From assembly GCA_029558535.1 (NCBI GenBank), contig JAKQEK010000292.1, forward strand, positions 39,422 through 103,421: 64,000 nucleotides of DNA, given 5' to 3'. The notes under the pieces were generated by a model. It was not told the origin of the DNA and did not search any database. It was given only the letters and a program-made list of their open reading frames with translations. Made by a program: the position numbers and the translations under genes. Origin of the DNA: Bacteroidota bacterium (lineage in GTDB: Bacteria > Bacteroidota > Bacteroidia > Bacteroidales > ML635J-15). Position 1 is the stretch's first letter. The number at the start of each line of letters is the position of its first letter. This document shows positions 19,613-27,608 of this stretch, one piece after another.

Positions 19613-20047
19613 TTATTTACTTTTTTGGTATTGATTAAATAATTTAGCTAATTTTTTACTTGAGAAGAATACAATAGCATCGCCCGTATCACCAATTCTA
19701 TAAATAGCATCTTTATCATAAGGTCTAACAAAAGATAAATAGAAAACATTAATGTTATTGTAATCAAGGTTTGTTATAATATCGCCTTCAGTTTTGGTAA
19801 TAGGATTGAATGATTTAAGATAAGCGTTTCCTTGAAGCTTTTCATAGTCCGGATATATTATTGCGTACGAATTATCAAGGTACCAGTTTAAATATTCTAA
19901 TTCTTGAGGATTGTTTTGGATTAGGTTATTTATATAATCCTGATTATAAACAACTGACAACCGAGAATCCACATTAAGCGTTTGCTGGGACATTGAATGT
20001 GTTGCAAATACTGTTGAGATTGCTAAAAATAATATTACAATTTTCAT
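19613..20047 (-). CDS. Small secreted protein paired with the CHU_C giant
   Basis: About 144 residues from the ATG at 20047, which begins a signal peptide (MKIVILFLAISTVFATHSMS); an earlier ATG at 20071 would add eight residues. The mature part has no domain I recognise. It is mixed alpha/beta, with LEYLNWYLDNSYAIIYPDYE and a C-terminal Lys-rich helix, and no lipobox, transmembrane segment or T9SS domain, so it is probably periplasmic or released. Its stop is one base from the start of the giant protein gene, so the two are almost surely cotranscribed. A chaperone, assembly or stabilising partner is possible but unproven. Confidence 0.75.
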   Translation of the reverse strand: MKIVILFLAISTVFATHSMSQQTLNVDSRLSVVYNQDYINNLIQNNPQELEYLNWYLDNSYAIIYPDYEKLQGNAYLKSFNPITKTEGDIITNLDYNNINVFYLSFVRPYDKDAIYRIGDTGDAIVFFSSKKLAKLFNQYQKSK

Positions 20048-20134
20048 ATTGTTAAAAGTTTTTATATGCATATAACGTCATAAGCCAAATTTGGTTGGCT
20101 TAAAGAATGTAAAATTAGCAAATATTTTTACAAA

Positions 20135-20170
20135 ATAAAAAAATGCAACACATAAAGCATTGCATTTTAT
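20135..20170 (-). terminator. Terminator after the exbB-exbD operon
   Basis: On the minus strand a 9-bp stem (20140-20148 pairs with 20160-20168, core TTGCAT/ATGCAA) is followed by a T-rich run. It lies about 25-55 bases past the stop of the last exbD gene and ends that operon. Confidence 0.65.
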
Positions 20171-20192
20171 TATCATTAAATTGTTAAAAAAA

Positions 20193-20666
20193 TTAAATTT
20201 CTTTTCTTGCAGAATAATTGATTTTCAAGGCACTAGCTTTTCTTAATTCCTGTTTGATATCAGTTACAATACCCATTTTTGTATCTTTATGAACTTTAAG
20301 AGAAGTTGTCATATAAGGCACTTCAGCCTCGTCTCTTTGAGCACGTTCTGCTAGAATGTATTCGTAGATATCAGAAAGTTCTGCAAAGGCAGAATTTAAC
20401 TGAATACGCGGTTCTGTTCCATACATACGTTGAAAATTCTTTCTTGGTTTACCAACATAGATATAACTAACAAGAGATTTCTTTTCAAGTTTTTTTATCT
20501 CCGTAGCATCAGGAAGGTCAGAATTTGTTAATTCAATTTTTAGTTCAACTTCACGCATTACTGTTGTAACCATAAAGAAGAATAGAATCATAAAAACAAT
20601 ATCCGGTAAAGATGCTGTTGAAATTCCAACAGAAGCCTTTTTCTTTTTGCGATTGAATTTAGCCAT
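20193..20666 (-). CDS. exbD: ExbD/TolR family biopolymer transport protein (second copy)
   Basis: 157 residues. One N-terminal transmembrane helix (about residues 18-40, SLPDIVFMILFFFMVTTV) contains the conserved Asp of the ExbD/TolR proton path, and a periplasmic domain follows. With ExbB it uses the proton gradient to drive TonB or a TonB-like partner. It starts on the last base of the upstream exbD gene. Two different ExbD proteins in tandem are common in Bacteroidota and may form a heteromeric complex. The periplasmic domain has YILAERAQRDE and ends with a short helix. Confidence 0.9.
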   Translation of the reverse strand: MAKFNRKKKKASVGISTASLPDIVFMILFFFMVTTVMREVELKIELTNSDLPDATEIKKLEKKSLVSYIYVGKPRKNFQRMYGTEPRIQLNSAFAELSDIYEYILAERAQRDEAEVPYMTTSLKVHKDTKMGIVTDIKQELRKASALKINYSARKEI

Positions 20667-21250
20667 TATTTTTTCCCTCCAACATTTTTAGGTTCAGCTT
20701 CAGAAATTCTTTGAGGATATATTTTTCTTACAGCTTCTTGTTGTTTTTCATCAAGTTTATCATATTTTTCTTTTCCGAAATACTCCATTGCTGCTTCATC
20801 CCTCAATATGTTATATGCTGCAACAAGTTCGTTTTGTACTTCGATATATCTGCCATAAGTTGTTCCTCTGTCATTCTGAAGCGATATAACGCCTTTTCCA
20901 ACATAAACAGGTTTATTGATACCATCGATTTTCACTTCTTCCAATTCAGGAAGATTTGGATTGTTAGGATCACTTTTAATAAACTCGATAGCTTTTTCTC
21001 TCAAATCTTCGACATTCATTAATTTCCCGTTAACCAGTAATCTGTCCTGAGCATTTATTAATACTATAAAAACATTACGTTTATTAATTTCTATATCAGT
21101 AATATCTTTTTTCTCAGGAATGGGAGGTAACTGACGGGCAATACCAGTGTCCACATCCATTGTGGTTGTTACAAGGAAGAAAATTAATAACAGGAATGCT
21201 ATATCAGCCATCGATCCTGCATTTATTTCTCCTACTTCACGTTTTGCCAT
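20666..21250 (-). CDS. exbD: ExbD/TolR family biopolymer transport protein (first copy)
   Basis: 194 residues. The N-terminal transmembrane helix SMADIAFLLLIFFLVTTTM carries the conserved Asp; the periplasmic part contains a segment on an ORF-specific glycine-rich turn (GKGVISLQNDRGTTYG) and a Lys-rich tail. It is longer than the second ExbD and overlaps it by one base. The role is force transfer from ExbB to TonB-like proteins across the inner membrane. It lies 37 bases downstream of a four-helix membrane protein gene that separates it from exbB. Confidence 0.9.
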   Translation of the reverse strand: MAKREVGEINAGSMADIAFLLLIFFLVTTTMDVDTGIARQLPPIPEKKDITDIEINKRNVFIVLINAQDRLLVNGKLMNVEDLREKAIEFIKSDPNNPNLPELEEVKIDGINKPVYVGKGVISLQNDRGTTYGRYIEVQNELVAAYNILRDEAAMEYFGKEKYDKLDEKQQEAVRKIYPQRISEAEPKNVGGKK

Positions 21251-21287
21251 AGTAATTGTTTTAATTTGTTATGCAATAATGTCAAAA

Positions 21288-21794
21288 TTATCTCCAGATT
21301 CGTGAAAGTTCTGTATAAACTAAAGCTAATACAGTTATTCCGAATAAGATATACATCCCGTACAATGAAGTTTCAACCCATTTTGATGTAGCAGGTGTAA
21401 TGTCGAAATTGTCAGAACCCAGAAAAACCGGAATTGCATCTGAGGCTAATGAATATGATATGACAATCAACAATGCTACAATAACCAATGCTATTGCAGG
21501 TTTAATTGCACTTTTTGGTTTGTCAATCGCATCTGCTACAAATTTGTAAATAGCAAAGCCAACTGCAATTACAGCACAAGCAATAAATAAATACATAGAA
21601 AAGTTTAAGACTAAACCTCCCCAGTCATTTGCAATATTGTCAATTTCAACAATCTTCATTTCAGCCGGAAGATCTTGAGTAGCAGCCAATTTGGTTTCAA
21701 GCATTTTGGCATCAGAAAAGAAGAATAGAACTCCTATCAAAGCCGAAACGCCGATTACTACCCAGCCAACTATTTTTATTATTTTATCTAACAT
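21288..21794 (-). CDS. Membrane protein between ExbB and ExbD, unknown function
   Basis: 168 residues with about four hydrophobic helices (near residues 7-27, 58-82, 95-115 and 142-162) and a periplasmic loop after the first. I recognise no catalytic motif. It is 18 bases downstream of exbB and 37 bases upstream of exbD, so it is probably made in step with the motor proteins, and may be an accessory subunit. Similar unassigned membrane proteins often occur at this position in Bacteroidota exb operons. Confidence 0.75.
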   Translation of the reverse strand: MLDKIIKIVGWVVIGVSALIGVLFFFSDAKMLETKLAATQDLPAEMKIVEIDNIANDWGGLVLNFSMYLFIACAVIAVGFAIYKFVADAIDKPKSAIKPAIALVIVALLIVISYSLASDAIPVFLGSDNFDITPATSKWVETSLYGMYILFGITVLALVYTELSRIWR

Positions 21795-21812
21795 GATACT
21801 AAATATTTTAAA

Positions 21813-22613
21813 TTATTTTTTTGCTTTATAATCAACTAAAATATCAATTAAAGAAATTGATGCGTCTTCCATATTATTAACTAAGGAATCAATTTTACCT
21901 ATAATATAATTATAGAAAACCTGAAGTACCATAGCAACAATAAGACCTGTAACAGTTGTGATAAGAGCAACTTTAATACCTCCGGCAACTAAGGATGGGT
22001 TAATATCACCTGCAGCTTCAATAGCGTCAAAAGCTCCGATCATACCAATTACAGTACCCATAAATCCTAACATAGGAGCAAGAGCAATAAATAAAGCTAT
22101 CCATGTTAAGCCATTTTCCAACTGACCCATCTGAACAGAGCCATAGGAAACTACTGATTTTTCGACTACATCAATACCTGAATCATAACGATCAAGACCC
22201 TGATAGAAAATACTTGCAATAGGACCTCTGGTATTACGACAAACTTCTTTTGCTGCTTCAATGCCACCATCTTGAAGTGCTGCTTCTACCTTCTTTAGTA
22301 ATTTTTCGGTGTTTGTTGTTGCAAGATTTAAATAAATAATTCTTTCAAAACATAAAGCTAAACCAAGAACAAGACATAAAATTACAACACCCATAAACAT
22401 TGGTCCACCTTCAATAATCTTAATCTTTAACTGCTGATGCAAAGGTTTTTCGTCAGATTGAGGAGCTGCGTCATCTGCCGGAGCTTCAGTTGTTTCTACT
22501 TGTTCTGTTGTTGCAGTTTCATCTGTTGTGTTTTCATCTTGTGCATAAATTAATGATGAGCTTGCAAAAATAAGCATCCCTGCTAATGTAAACAATGCGA
22601 TTAGTTTTTTCAT
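21813..22613 (-). CDS. exbB: ExbB/TolQ/MotA family proton channel with N-terminal extension
   Basis: 266 residues. The C-terminal two thirds is a MotA/TolQ/ExbB domain: a first helix at about 72-95 (MGVVILCLVLGLALCFERI), the LAPMLGFMGTVIGMIGAF motif near 170-187, and a third helix near 200-222 (KVALITTVTGLIVAM). Before it stand a signal-like hydrophobic segment (residues 1-24) and an acidic, Thr/Glu/Ala-rich linker (about 25-58), an extension absent from the Escherichia coli protein. It forms the stator-like channel with the ExbD proteins. First gene of the operon. The motor probably powers TonB-dependent receptors such as the one at 59-61 kb. Confidence 0.92.
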   Translation of the reverse strand: MKKLIALFTLAGMLIFASSSLIYAQDENTTDETATTEQVETTEAPADDAAPQSDEKPLHQQLKIKIIEGGPMFMGVVILCLVLGLALCFERIIYLNLATTNTEKLLKKVEAALQDGGIEAAKEVCRNTRGPIASIFYQGLDRYDSGIDVVEKSVVSYGSVQMGQLENGLTWIALFIALAPMLGFMGTVIGMIGAFDAIEAAGDINPSLVAGGIKVALITTVTGLIVAMVLQVFYNYIIGKIDSLVNNMEDASISLIDILVDYKAKK

Positions 22614-22700
22614 GACTATTTTACTTTTTAATTTTAACTTATTTAATTAATACTATGTTTAACCTTTTATATTTTATTTTATATCAACATTTCAATCAGC

Positions 22701-22789
22701 GGAGAGAGTGGGATTCGAACCCACGATACGGCTTCAAACCGTATACACACTTTCCAGGCGTGCGCCTTCGACCACTCGGCCATCTCTCC
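22701..22789 (-). tRNA. tRNA-Ser (anticodon GGA)
   Basis: 89 nt. Read on the minus strand, the 7-bp acceptor stem (GGAGAGA with TCTCTCC) encloses a D arm, an anticodon arm with loop CTGGAAA (GGA), a long variable arm as expected for serine tRNA (about 16 nt), and GTTCGAATCC in the T arm. CCA is not encoded. Confidence 0.97.
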
Positions 22790-22962
22790 TTTGTCGACGC
22801 CCAAAATGTTTCGCAAAATAATAAATTATTTTATGTTATAAAAAAAAATATCGTTAAAATTTGTAACAGTTATACTTACTGGGATATATGATATATAAAA
22901 TATGCAGTAAATCAGCACATTATCTTAAACTCGGTTAATAAAAAGGTCTTATTTGTGAATAA

Positions 22963-23730
22963 TTATATTGAATTCTTAAGATTAAATAGCCGTTTGCAGT
23001 TTTCGGCAGTAATATTATCCACAGTGGTTTTATCACAATTCTTTATCTCTGCAATTTTTTCGACAATATATTTTAAGTAATAAGGCTCATTCCTTTTTCC
23101 TCTAAATGGTACAGGAGTTAAATACGGAGAGTCTGTTTCTGTTAGAATATTTTCGAGAGGAATTTCAGAAACAACTTCAGTCATATTATTATTCTTGTAG
23201 GTTAAAACTCCTCCAATACCAATATAGAATCCTAAATCTATTACTTTTTTTGCTTCTTCTTTATTTCCGGGGAAGCAATGAAAAACGCCGGCTATACCTT
23301 TTGATACGTAATTCTTTGCTATATCAATTACTTCGTTCAGTGAATTTCTGCTGTGAATTATTATTGGTAATTTTAATTTGCAGGCTTTATCTAGTTGATA
23401 ATCAAAAGATTCCTGTTGCTCTTTAATGAATGTTTTATCCCAATATAAATCAATTCCAGTTTCACCTATACCATTTATTAATATGTTGTTTGAAAAAATA
23501 ATTTCTAGTTGTTTTTTATAATCTGATTTAACAGAAGTTGGATGAAGTCCTAAGGTATTTATAAAAACACCCGGATATTGTGCATTAAGTTCTGTCATTT
23601 GACTTACCGAACTACTGTCAATATTTGGGAGTACCATTTTGGTTATTCCAGAGGAAATTGCTCTGTCAATGATTTCTTTTCGATCAGCAATAAATTCATC
23701 AAGATATATATGGCAATGAGAATCAATCAT
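22963..23730 (-). CDS. tatD: TatD family metal-dependent DNase
   Basis: 255 residues, normal for the family. The start MIDSHCHIYL has the two N-terminal metal ligands (HxH); GETGIDLYWD, IHSRNS, HCFPG and TETDSPYL supply the rest of the metal site. TatD enzymes are 3'-5' nucleases acting in DNA repair or turnover; the Bacteroidota member is often named YcfH-like. Its start is 7 bases from the end of dprA, so the two genes form a small DNA-processing operon. Confidence 0.95.
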   Translation of the reverse strand: MIDSHCHIYLDEFIADRKEIIDRAISSGITKMVLPNIDSSSVSQMTELNAQYPGVFINTLGLHPTSVKSDYKKQLEIIFSNNILINGIGETGIDLYWDKTFIKEQQESFDYQLDKACKLKLPIIIHSRNSLNEVIDIAKNYVSKGIAGVFHCFPGNKEEAKKVIDLGFYIGIGGVLTYKNNNMTEVVSEIPLENILTETDSPYLTPVPFRGKRNEPYYLKYIVEKIAEIKNCDKTTVDNITAENCKRLFNLKNSI

Positions 23731-23737
23731 TTAGTAA

Positions 23738-24904
23738 TTATTTTAGTTTTAATGTAAAAATTTTTCCGGGGAGTGCTCTTATTATATTTTTAAATTCCAA
23801 TTCTAAAAGACTTAAACTCAAAACATCAGGACTTAGATTTGTTTGTCGCAAAATATTGTCTATATCAAGATATTCGAAGTTTTTTAGTACATCTACAATT
23901 ATTTTTTCATTTTCATTTAGACTTTCAATTAATTGTAGATTCTGTTGTATAATTTCTTTTGATTTAGAAGACCAATTCAATATATATTCAATGTCTTCAA
24001 GTGATTCTACTAGATTTGCTCTATTAGTTTTAATTAATCTGTTACACCCTTCTGAATAAATAGAATTTATACTGCCCGGTAGAGCAAATACATCTTTATT
24101 ATAGTGATTTGCAATATTAGCTGTAATCATTGATCCTCCTTTTATCCCTGATTCAACAATTATTAACGCATCGCAAAGACCTGCTACTATACGATTTCTT
24201 TTAACGAAATTAGAATTTTCGGTTTTACTGCCATGAGGGAAATCACTAATAATAGCTCCGTCAGTATCAATTATCTTTTGCGCTATCCTTTTATGTTTTG
24301 CAGGATAAACAGTCTCGAGGCTATGACCCATGACAGCCCAAGTCTTAAGATTATTTTTCAAGGCTTCTTTATGAGCAGCAACGTCTATTCCGTATGCTAA
24401 ACCGCTTACAATAATTGTTTCGGGATATTTTAATGATAAAGATTCAATCAACTTTGTGCAAAAATCAGTTCCGTACTTTGTTGCATTACGGGTACCTACT
24501 ATACTTATTATTTTTTTGCTGTTAAAATCAGCTTTACCTTTGTAATACAAAACCATTGGAGCATCATCGCATTCTTTAAGGCGGACTGGATAGTCTTGGT
24601 CTGTATAGGTAACAAAATCGATTTCATTTGAATAAATATATAGCAATTCTTCTTCTGCTTTTTGTATTGCTGAAGAAAAACTGTTGTATAAACGCAACGA
24701 AATCATATCTCCAATTCCGGTAACTTTTCTAAGTTCGCTTAACGAGGATTTAAAAATTGACTCTGCACTTCCAAAACGTGAAATAAGTTTTTTTGCATTA
24801 ATATCCCCTACACCCGATAAAAATGAAACTGCCAGACTATATAATCTTTCGTCTATCAGTTTTGGACTTTCACTAGCTGTATTATTTGGTTTTTTGCAAG
24901 TCAT
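23738..24904 (-). CDS. dprA: DNA-processing protein DprA
   Basis: 388 residues. An N-terminal helix-hairpin-helix region (SGVGDINAKKL, VTGIGDM; about residues 35-75) precedes the Rossmann-like Smf/DprA domain with SIVGTRNATKYG, VSGLAYGIDVAAH and a GS-rich loop (GSKTENS), followed by a winged-helix-like C-terminus (residues about 320-388). DprA loads RecA on incoming single-stranded DNA during natural transformation; the gene is also kept in non-competent bacteria. It is followed by tatD after 7 bases. No other competence gene is in the window, so competence cannot be inferred. Confidence 0.95.
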   Translation of the reverse strand: MTCKKPNNTASESPKLIDERLYSLAVSFLSGVGDINAKKLISRFGSAESIFKSSLSELRKVTGIGDMISLRLYNSFSSAIQKAEEELLYIYSNEIDFVTYTDQDYPVRLKECDDAPMVLYYKGKADFNSKKIISIVGTRNATKYGTDFCTKLIESLSLKYPETIIVSGLAYGIDVAAHKEALKNNLKTWAVMGHSLETVYPAKHKRIAQKIIDTDGAIISDFPHGSKTENSNFVKRNRIVAGLCDALIIVESGIKGGSMITANIANHYNKDVFALPGSINSIYSEGCNRLIKTNRANLVESLEDIEYILNWSSKSKEIIQQNLQLIESLNENEKIIVDVLKNFEYLDIDNILRQTNLSPDVLSLSLLELEFKNIIRALPGKIFTLKLK

Positions 24905-24983
24905 TCTATAATTCTACTTTGCATTTATTGTCATCAAAAGGGGAGTCTGAATTTTTATGTATTCTTACGAATTTTATGCTATT

Positions 24984-25433
24984 TTACAATGAATTTAATT
25001 CATCCATGATGCCCGAAACTTGTGACTTGTTAAGAATAGATAAACTAACCGGCTTGAATTTGGCAATACCTTGAGGCGTTTTGACATAAAATATAAGATT
25101 TTTCCTCAAACCTATATGTGAATTAACTATTTCGGCTTTCACGAAATCTCTTTTTGGAATCTCTATTGAATAATTTCCAGCTGAAAGAGGTTGTAGAGAG
25201 GTATATCTCATTATTATTTTAAGTCCATCAGAGTTATAAAATATATAACTATAATTCTTTACAAAAATGAAAGCGAGGAAAAATAAATATAGGATTGATA
25301 AAATAATTTCAAAATAATGTTTGGGAGACCATGCAAACACTAATGCGGCAACTAATAAACCTGCATAAACCAAAGTTAGCAGCATTGTTCCTAGTTTTAT
25401 CCTTGAGGCAATTTCTTTTGTGTTTATAACCAT
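24984..25433 (-). CDS. Small membrane protein, PH-like, unknown function
   Basis: 149 residues with two adjacent transmembrane helices (about residues 17-36 and 41-60) and a soluble beta-rich C-terminal part containing IPKRDFVKAEIVNSHIG. The arrangement resembles bacterial PH-like membrane proteins, but I am not certain. It lies 79 bases upstream of dprA on the same strand and may share its transcript. A possible TATTTTTG -7 box is on the minus strand at 25453-25460. Confidence 0.65.
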   Translation of the reverse strand: MVINTKEIASRIKLGTMLLTLVYAGLLVAALVFAWSPKHYFEIILSILYLFFLAFIFVKNYSYIFYNSDGLKIIMRYTSLQPLSAGNYSIEIPKRDFVKAEIVNSHIGLRKNLIFYVKTPQGIAKFKPVSLSILNKSQVSGIMDELNSL

Positions 25434-25925
25434 AACTTGAAGTATTAAATGTCAAAAATATAAAAAATACATTTTAATTCATCAAATTAGATAAAATTAT
25501 GATAAAATCCAATTAATGACCAAATCAAAAATTGTTTAAAATTATAAAATTGTGAATGTGGTTTAATAATTTGAAAGTTTTTTTACTGTTTCTTCGCAAC
25601 AAATGTATTACTTTAAAAGTTATATTAATACAAACTGTTTTGAAAAAGCTTTGTAAAACTAATAAATATAAATAGGTGGAAGTTTTAATAGGATTGTAAT
25701 ATTTACGAAAAAAATATTTTTAATTATTTGAAATAAAAACTATTAAGTATAAAAAAAATAGTTATTTTTACAATTGATTTTTGAAATATTAACAGGTTAT
25801 AAACATTTTTTTGACTGAAAAAGCATTTTTTGTTAAAAAATTATGATTATTAAATTTTTTTTCTATTTATTTGTAAATTATTTAAAAAGAATTTACTTTT
25901 GTACAAATTGACACAGAGTATAACT
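25434..25925. other. AT-rich intergenic region between divergent genes
   Basis: About 490 bases without a supported gene, very A+T rich, with many stops in all frames. It holds the divergent promoters of the membrane protein gene on the left and the lipoprotein gene on the right. The only motif I trust is the right-hand promoter at 25870-25901. I see no RNA gene, riboswitch or repeat array. Confidence 0.6.
25870..25901 (+). promoter_or_regulatory. Bacteroidota-type sigma-ABfr promoter
   Basis: TTTG at 25870-25873, 20 bases, then TACTTTTG at 25894-25901, a perfect TTTG-N19-21-TAnnTTTG match. The predicted transcript would begin about base 25908, which rules out the upstream ATG at 25899 and supports 25926 as the lipoprotein start. 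Confidence 0.65.
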
Positions 25926-26696
25926 ATGAACACAAAAAAACACTTAAGTTTAGTACTGTTGGGGATGATAATTGTTCTTCCTTTATTGACAACCAGTTGT
26001 TTTAAAAAGGGTGAGGACGATCCGTTTTTTTCTATGTATACCAGAAAAGCACGTGTTACTGGGAAATGGGATATTACTAATATGGAGTCTATAATAAAAA
26101 CTACCTATGGTAATGATGTTCAAATAAGGACAACTACAACAGTAGACGGGTTGGCTTGGGAAAGATATATTGAAATTCTTAATACTGACAGTACGAGGTT
26201 AATTATTGGTGAAGTAATTGAAGGAAGAAACTTTGTGTATTTTGATAGAGAAGGTATTTACAGACAAACATACGAATATCAGTACACTATTGAGCAACCT
26301 ATTGGTGATGACGAAGGCCTTCTTATGACTCAATACAGAATTTTTGAAGAAGCATCGGGAACATGGAATTTTCTTGGTAATATAGATGATTATAAGAATA
26401 AAGAAAGAATGGCTATTGTTATTGAAGAATCTAAACAGATTACACAGATATTAACAATGGAAATAAATGAGGATAGTGAAGAGACTCCAACATGGAGTTT
26501 GGATTCAACTTATTCTACAGCTATTAAATATGCGAACGGACAATATTGTACTATTTGGGAATTAGATATGTTGAAGAAGAAGGAAATTCATACCAGACAA
26601 AATATAAATTATTTTTATCAAGGTACCGTTCAGGGAATTGGCGGACCGTATTTTGAAGTTGGTACAGTTTTGCAGACTTTAAAAAGACAACCGTAA
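25926..26696 (+). CDS. Lipoprotein of unknown function
   Basis: 256 residues from the ATG at 25926. The signal ends in lipobox TTSC (Cys25), and a charged stretch with Lys-Lys-Gly-Glu-Asp-Asp follows, resembling the acidic export signal that sends Bacteroidota lipoproteins to the cell surface. The mature part contains GKWDITNMES near its start, as in lipocalin-like DUF lipoproteins, and mixed beta strands with Trp-rich turns. No enzyme motif. It has its own promoter and a terminator immediately downstream, so it is a single-gene unit. Binding or structural role at the surface is possible; function unknown. Confidence 0.8.
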   Translation: MNTKKHLSLVLLGMIIVLPLLTTSCFKKGEDDPFFSMYTRKARVTGKWDITNMESIIKTTYGNDVQIRTTTTVDGLAWERYIEILNTDSTRLIIGEVIEGRNFVYFDREGIYRQTYEYQYTIEQPIGDDEGLLMTQYRIFEEASGTWNFLGNIDDYKNKERMAIVIEESKQITQILTMEINEDSEETPTWSLDSTYSTAIKYANGQYCTIWELDMLKKKEIHTRQNINYFYQGTVQGIGGPYFEVGTVLQTLKRQP

Positions 26697-26712
26697 TATT
26701 ATTTTAAATTTT

Positions 26713-26738
26713 AAAAGGGCTGAAAAGCCCTTTTTTTA
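26713..26738. terminator. Rho-independent terminator
   Basis: Stem AGGGCT at 26716-26721 pairs with AGCCCT at 26726-26731, with a GAAA loop and a T-tract to 26737. It ends the lipoprotein gene and, read the other way, may end the glycosyltransferase operon. Confidence 0.8.
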
Positions 26739-27608
26739 TTTCAATAGTTTATAGTTTTTGTATTGCCCGAAACTAATTCCCAGGTTTTCAAACATTTTTT
26801 TAAATTTATCTTTTGTCTTTGGTTTATTATAAGATAAATCATAATCAAATTTCCAGTTGTTTTGATTAATTCTATCCAGCATAATTGATGGATGAGTGTC
26901 GTTAAATTTTTTTAAAGTATCAATTGCTGAGTAGTCAAACTCTTCGGCTTCAATAATATTCTTTTCAATCCATTGATCATCATGCCACAGCTTATTAAAG
27001 TCCTTTTGTTTCTTTTGCATTGCACGAGGGTCTTTAACCCATCCATAATGATAAATATAAGCATCAGTTTGCTTAACATTTAACATTTTGTCGCTGTTTT
27101 TACGAAAACCCTGTGCATCTCTATAAGAATAAATGCTTTTATTATTTCGTATAATTCTTATCTCGTTTCTATACCAGCGGTATGATTCTCCTACATAGTC
27201 GTATGAACCGTAAAAATGCAAATATTTGAAAAGCAGACCATCTACATTATTGTCATTAAGATTATCTTGCATAGCATTTCGGATAGTTGGCAAATATTTT
27301 TCATGTACAGCTTCATCACCCTGAATATAAAAACACCAATCAAAATCATCAGGTATTGCCCGAAATGCTTTGTTTGTTTCTTCTGCTAGTACTTGTCCTC
27401 CTTTGCGTAAACTGTCGTCCCAAACTGTTTCTACAATTTCTATTTTTTCGGGCGAAATGTTCTTTATCAAATTTAAGGTTTCATCTTCGGATTTCCCTAC
27501 TGCAATAATGAATTTATCACATATTGGTAAGACCGACCCAATAGCTTCTGCAATCGGATAATCATATTTTATCGCATTTCTTATAAAACTAAATCCGCAT
27601 ACTTTCAT
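26736..27608 (-). CDS. Glycosyltransferase family 2 protein
   Basis: 290 residues. The first 100 residues follow the GT-A fold of family 2 transferases: FSFIRNAIKYDYPIAEAI, CDKFIIAVG, then an acidic FDWCFYIQGDEAV segment near residue 95 that gives the probable metal-binding DxD-like site (GDEA). The rest (WYRNEIRII, KKQKDFNKLWH) resembles Bacteroidota transferases of cell-surface polysaccharide clusters. Cytoplasmic, using a nucleotide sugar. It overlaps the upstream glycosyltransferase gene by four bases and closes the operon. Donor and acceptor are unknown. Confidence 0.85.
   Translation of the reverse strand: MKVCGFSFIRNAIKYDYPIAEAIGSVLPICDKFIIAVGKSEDETLNLIKNISPEKIEIVETVWDDSLRKGGQVLAEETNKAFRAIPDDFDWCFYIQGDEAVHEKYLPTIRNAMQDNLNDNNVDGLLFKYLHFYGSYDYVGESYRWYRNEIRIIRNNKSIYSYRDAQGFRKNSDKMLNVKQTDAYIYHYGWVKDPRAMQKKQKDFNKLWHDDQWIEKNIIEAEEFDYSAIDTLKKFNDTHPSIMLDRINQNNWKFDYDLSYNKPKTKDKFKKMFENLGISFGQYKNYKLLK

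Noticed and set aside
22655..22891. 78-codon open frame across tRNA-Ser
   Set aside because: It covers the whole tRNA in antisense and has no independent coding signal.
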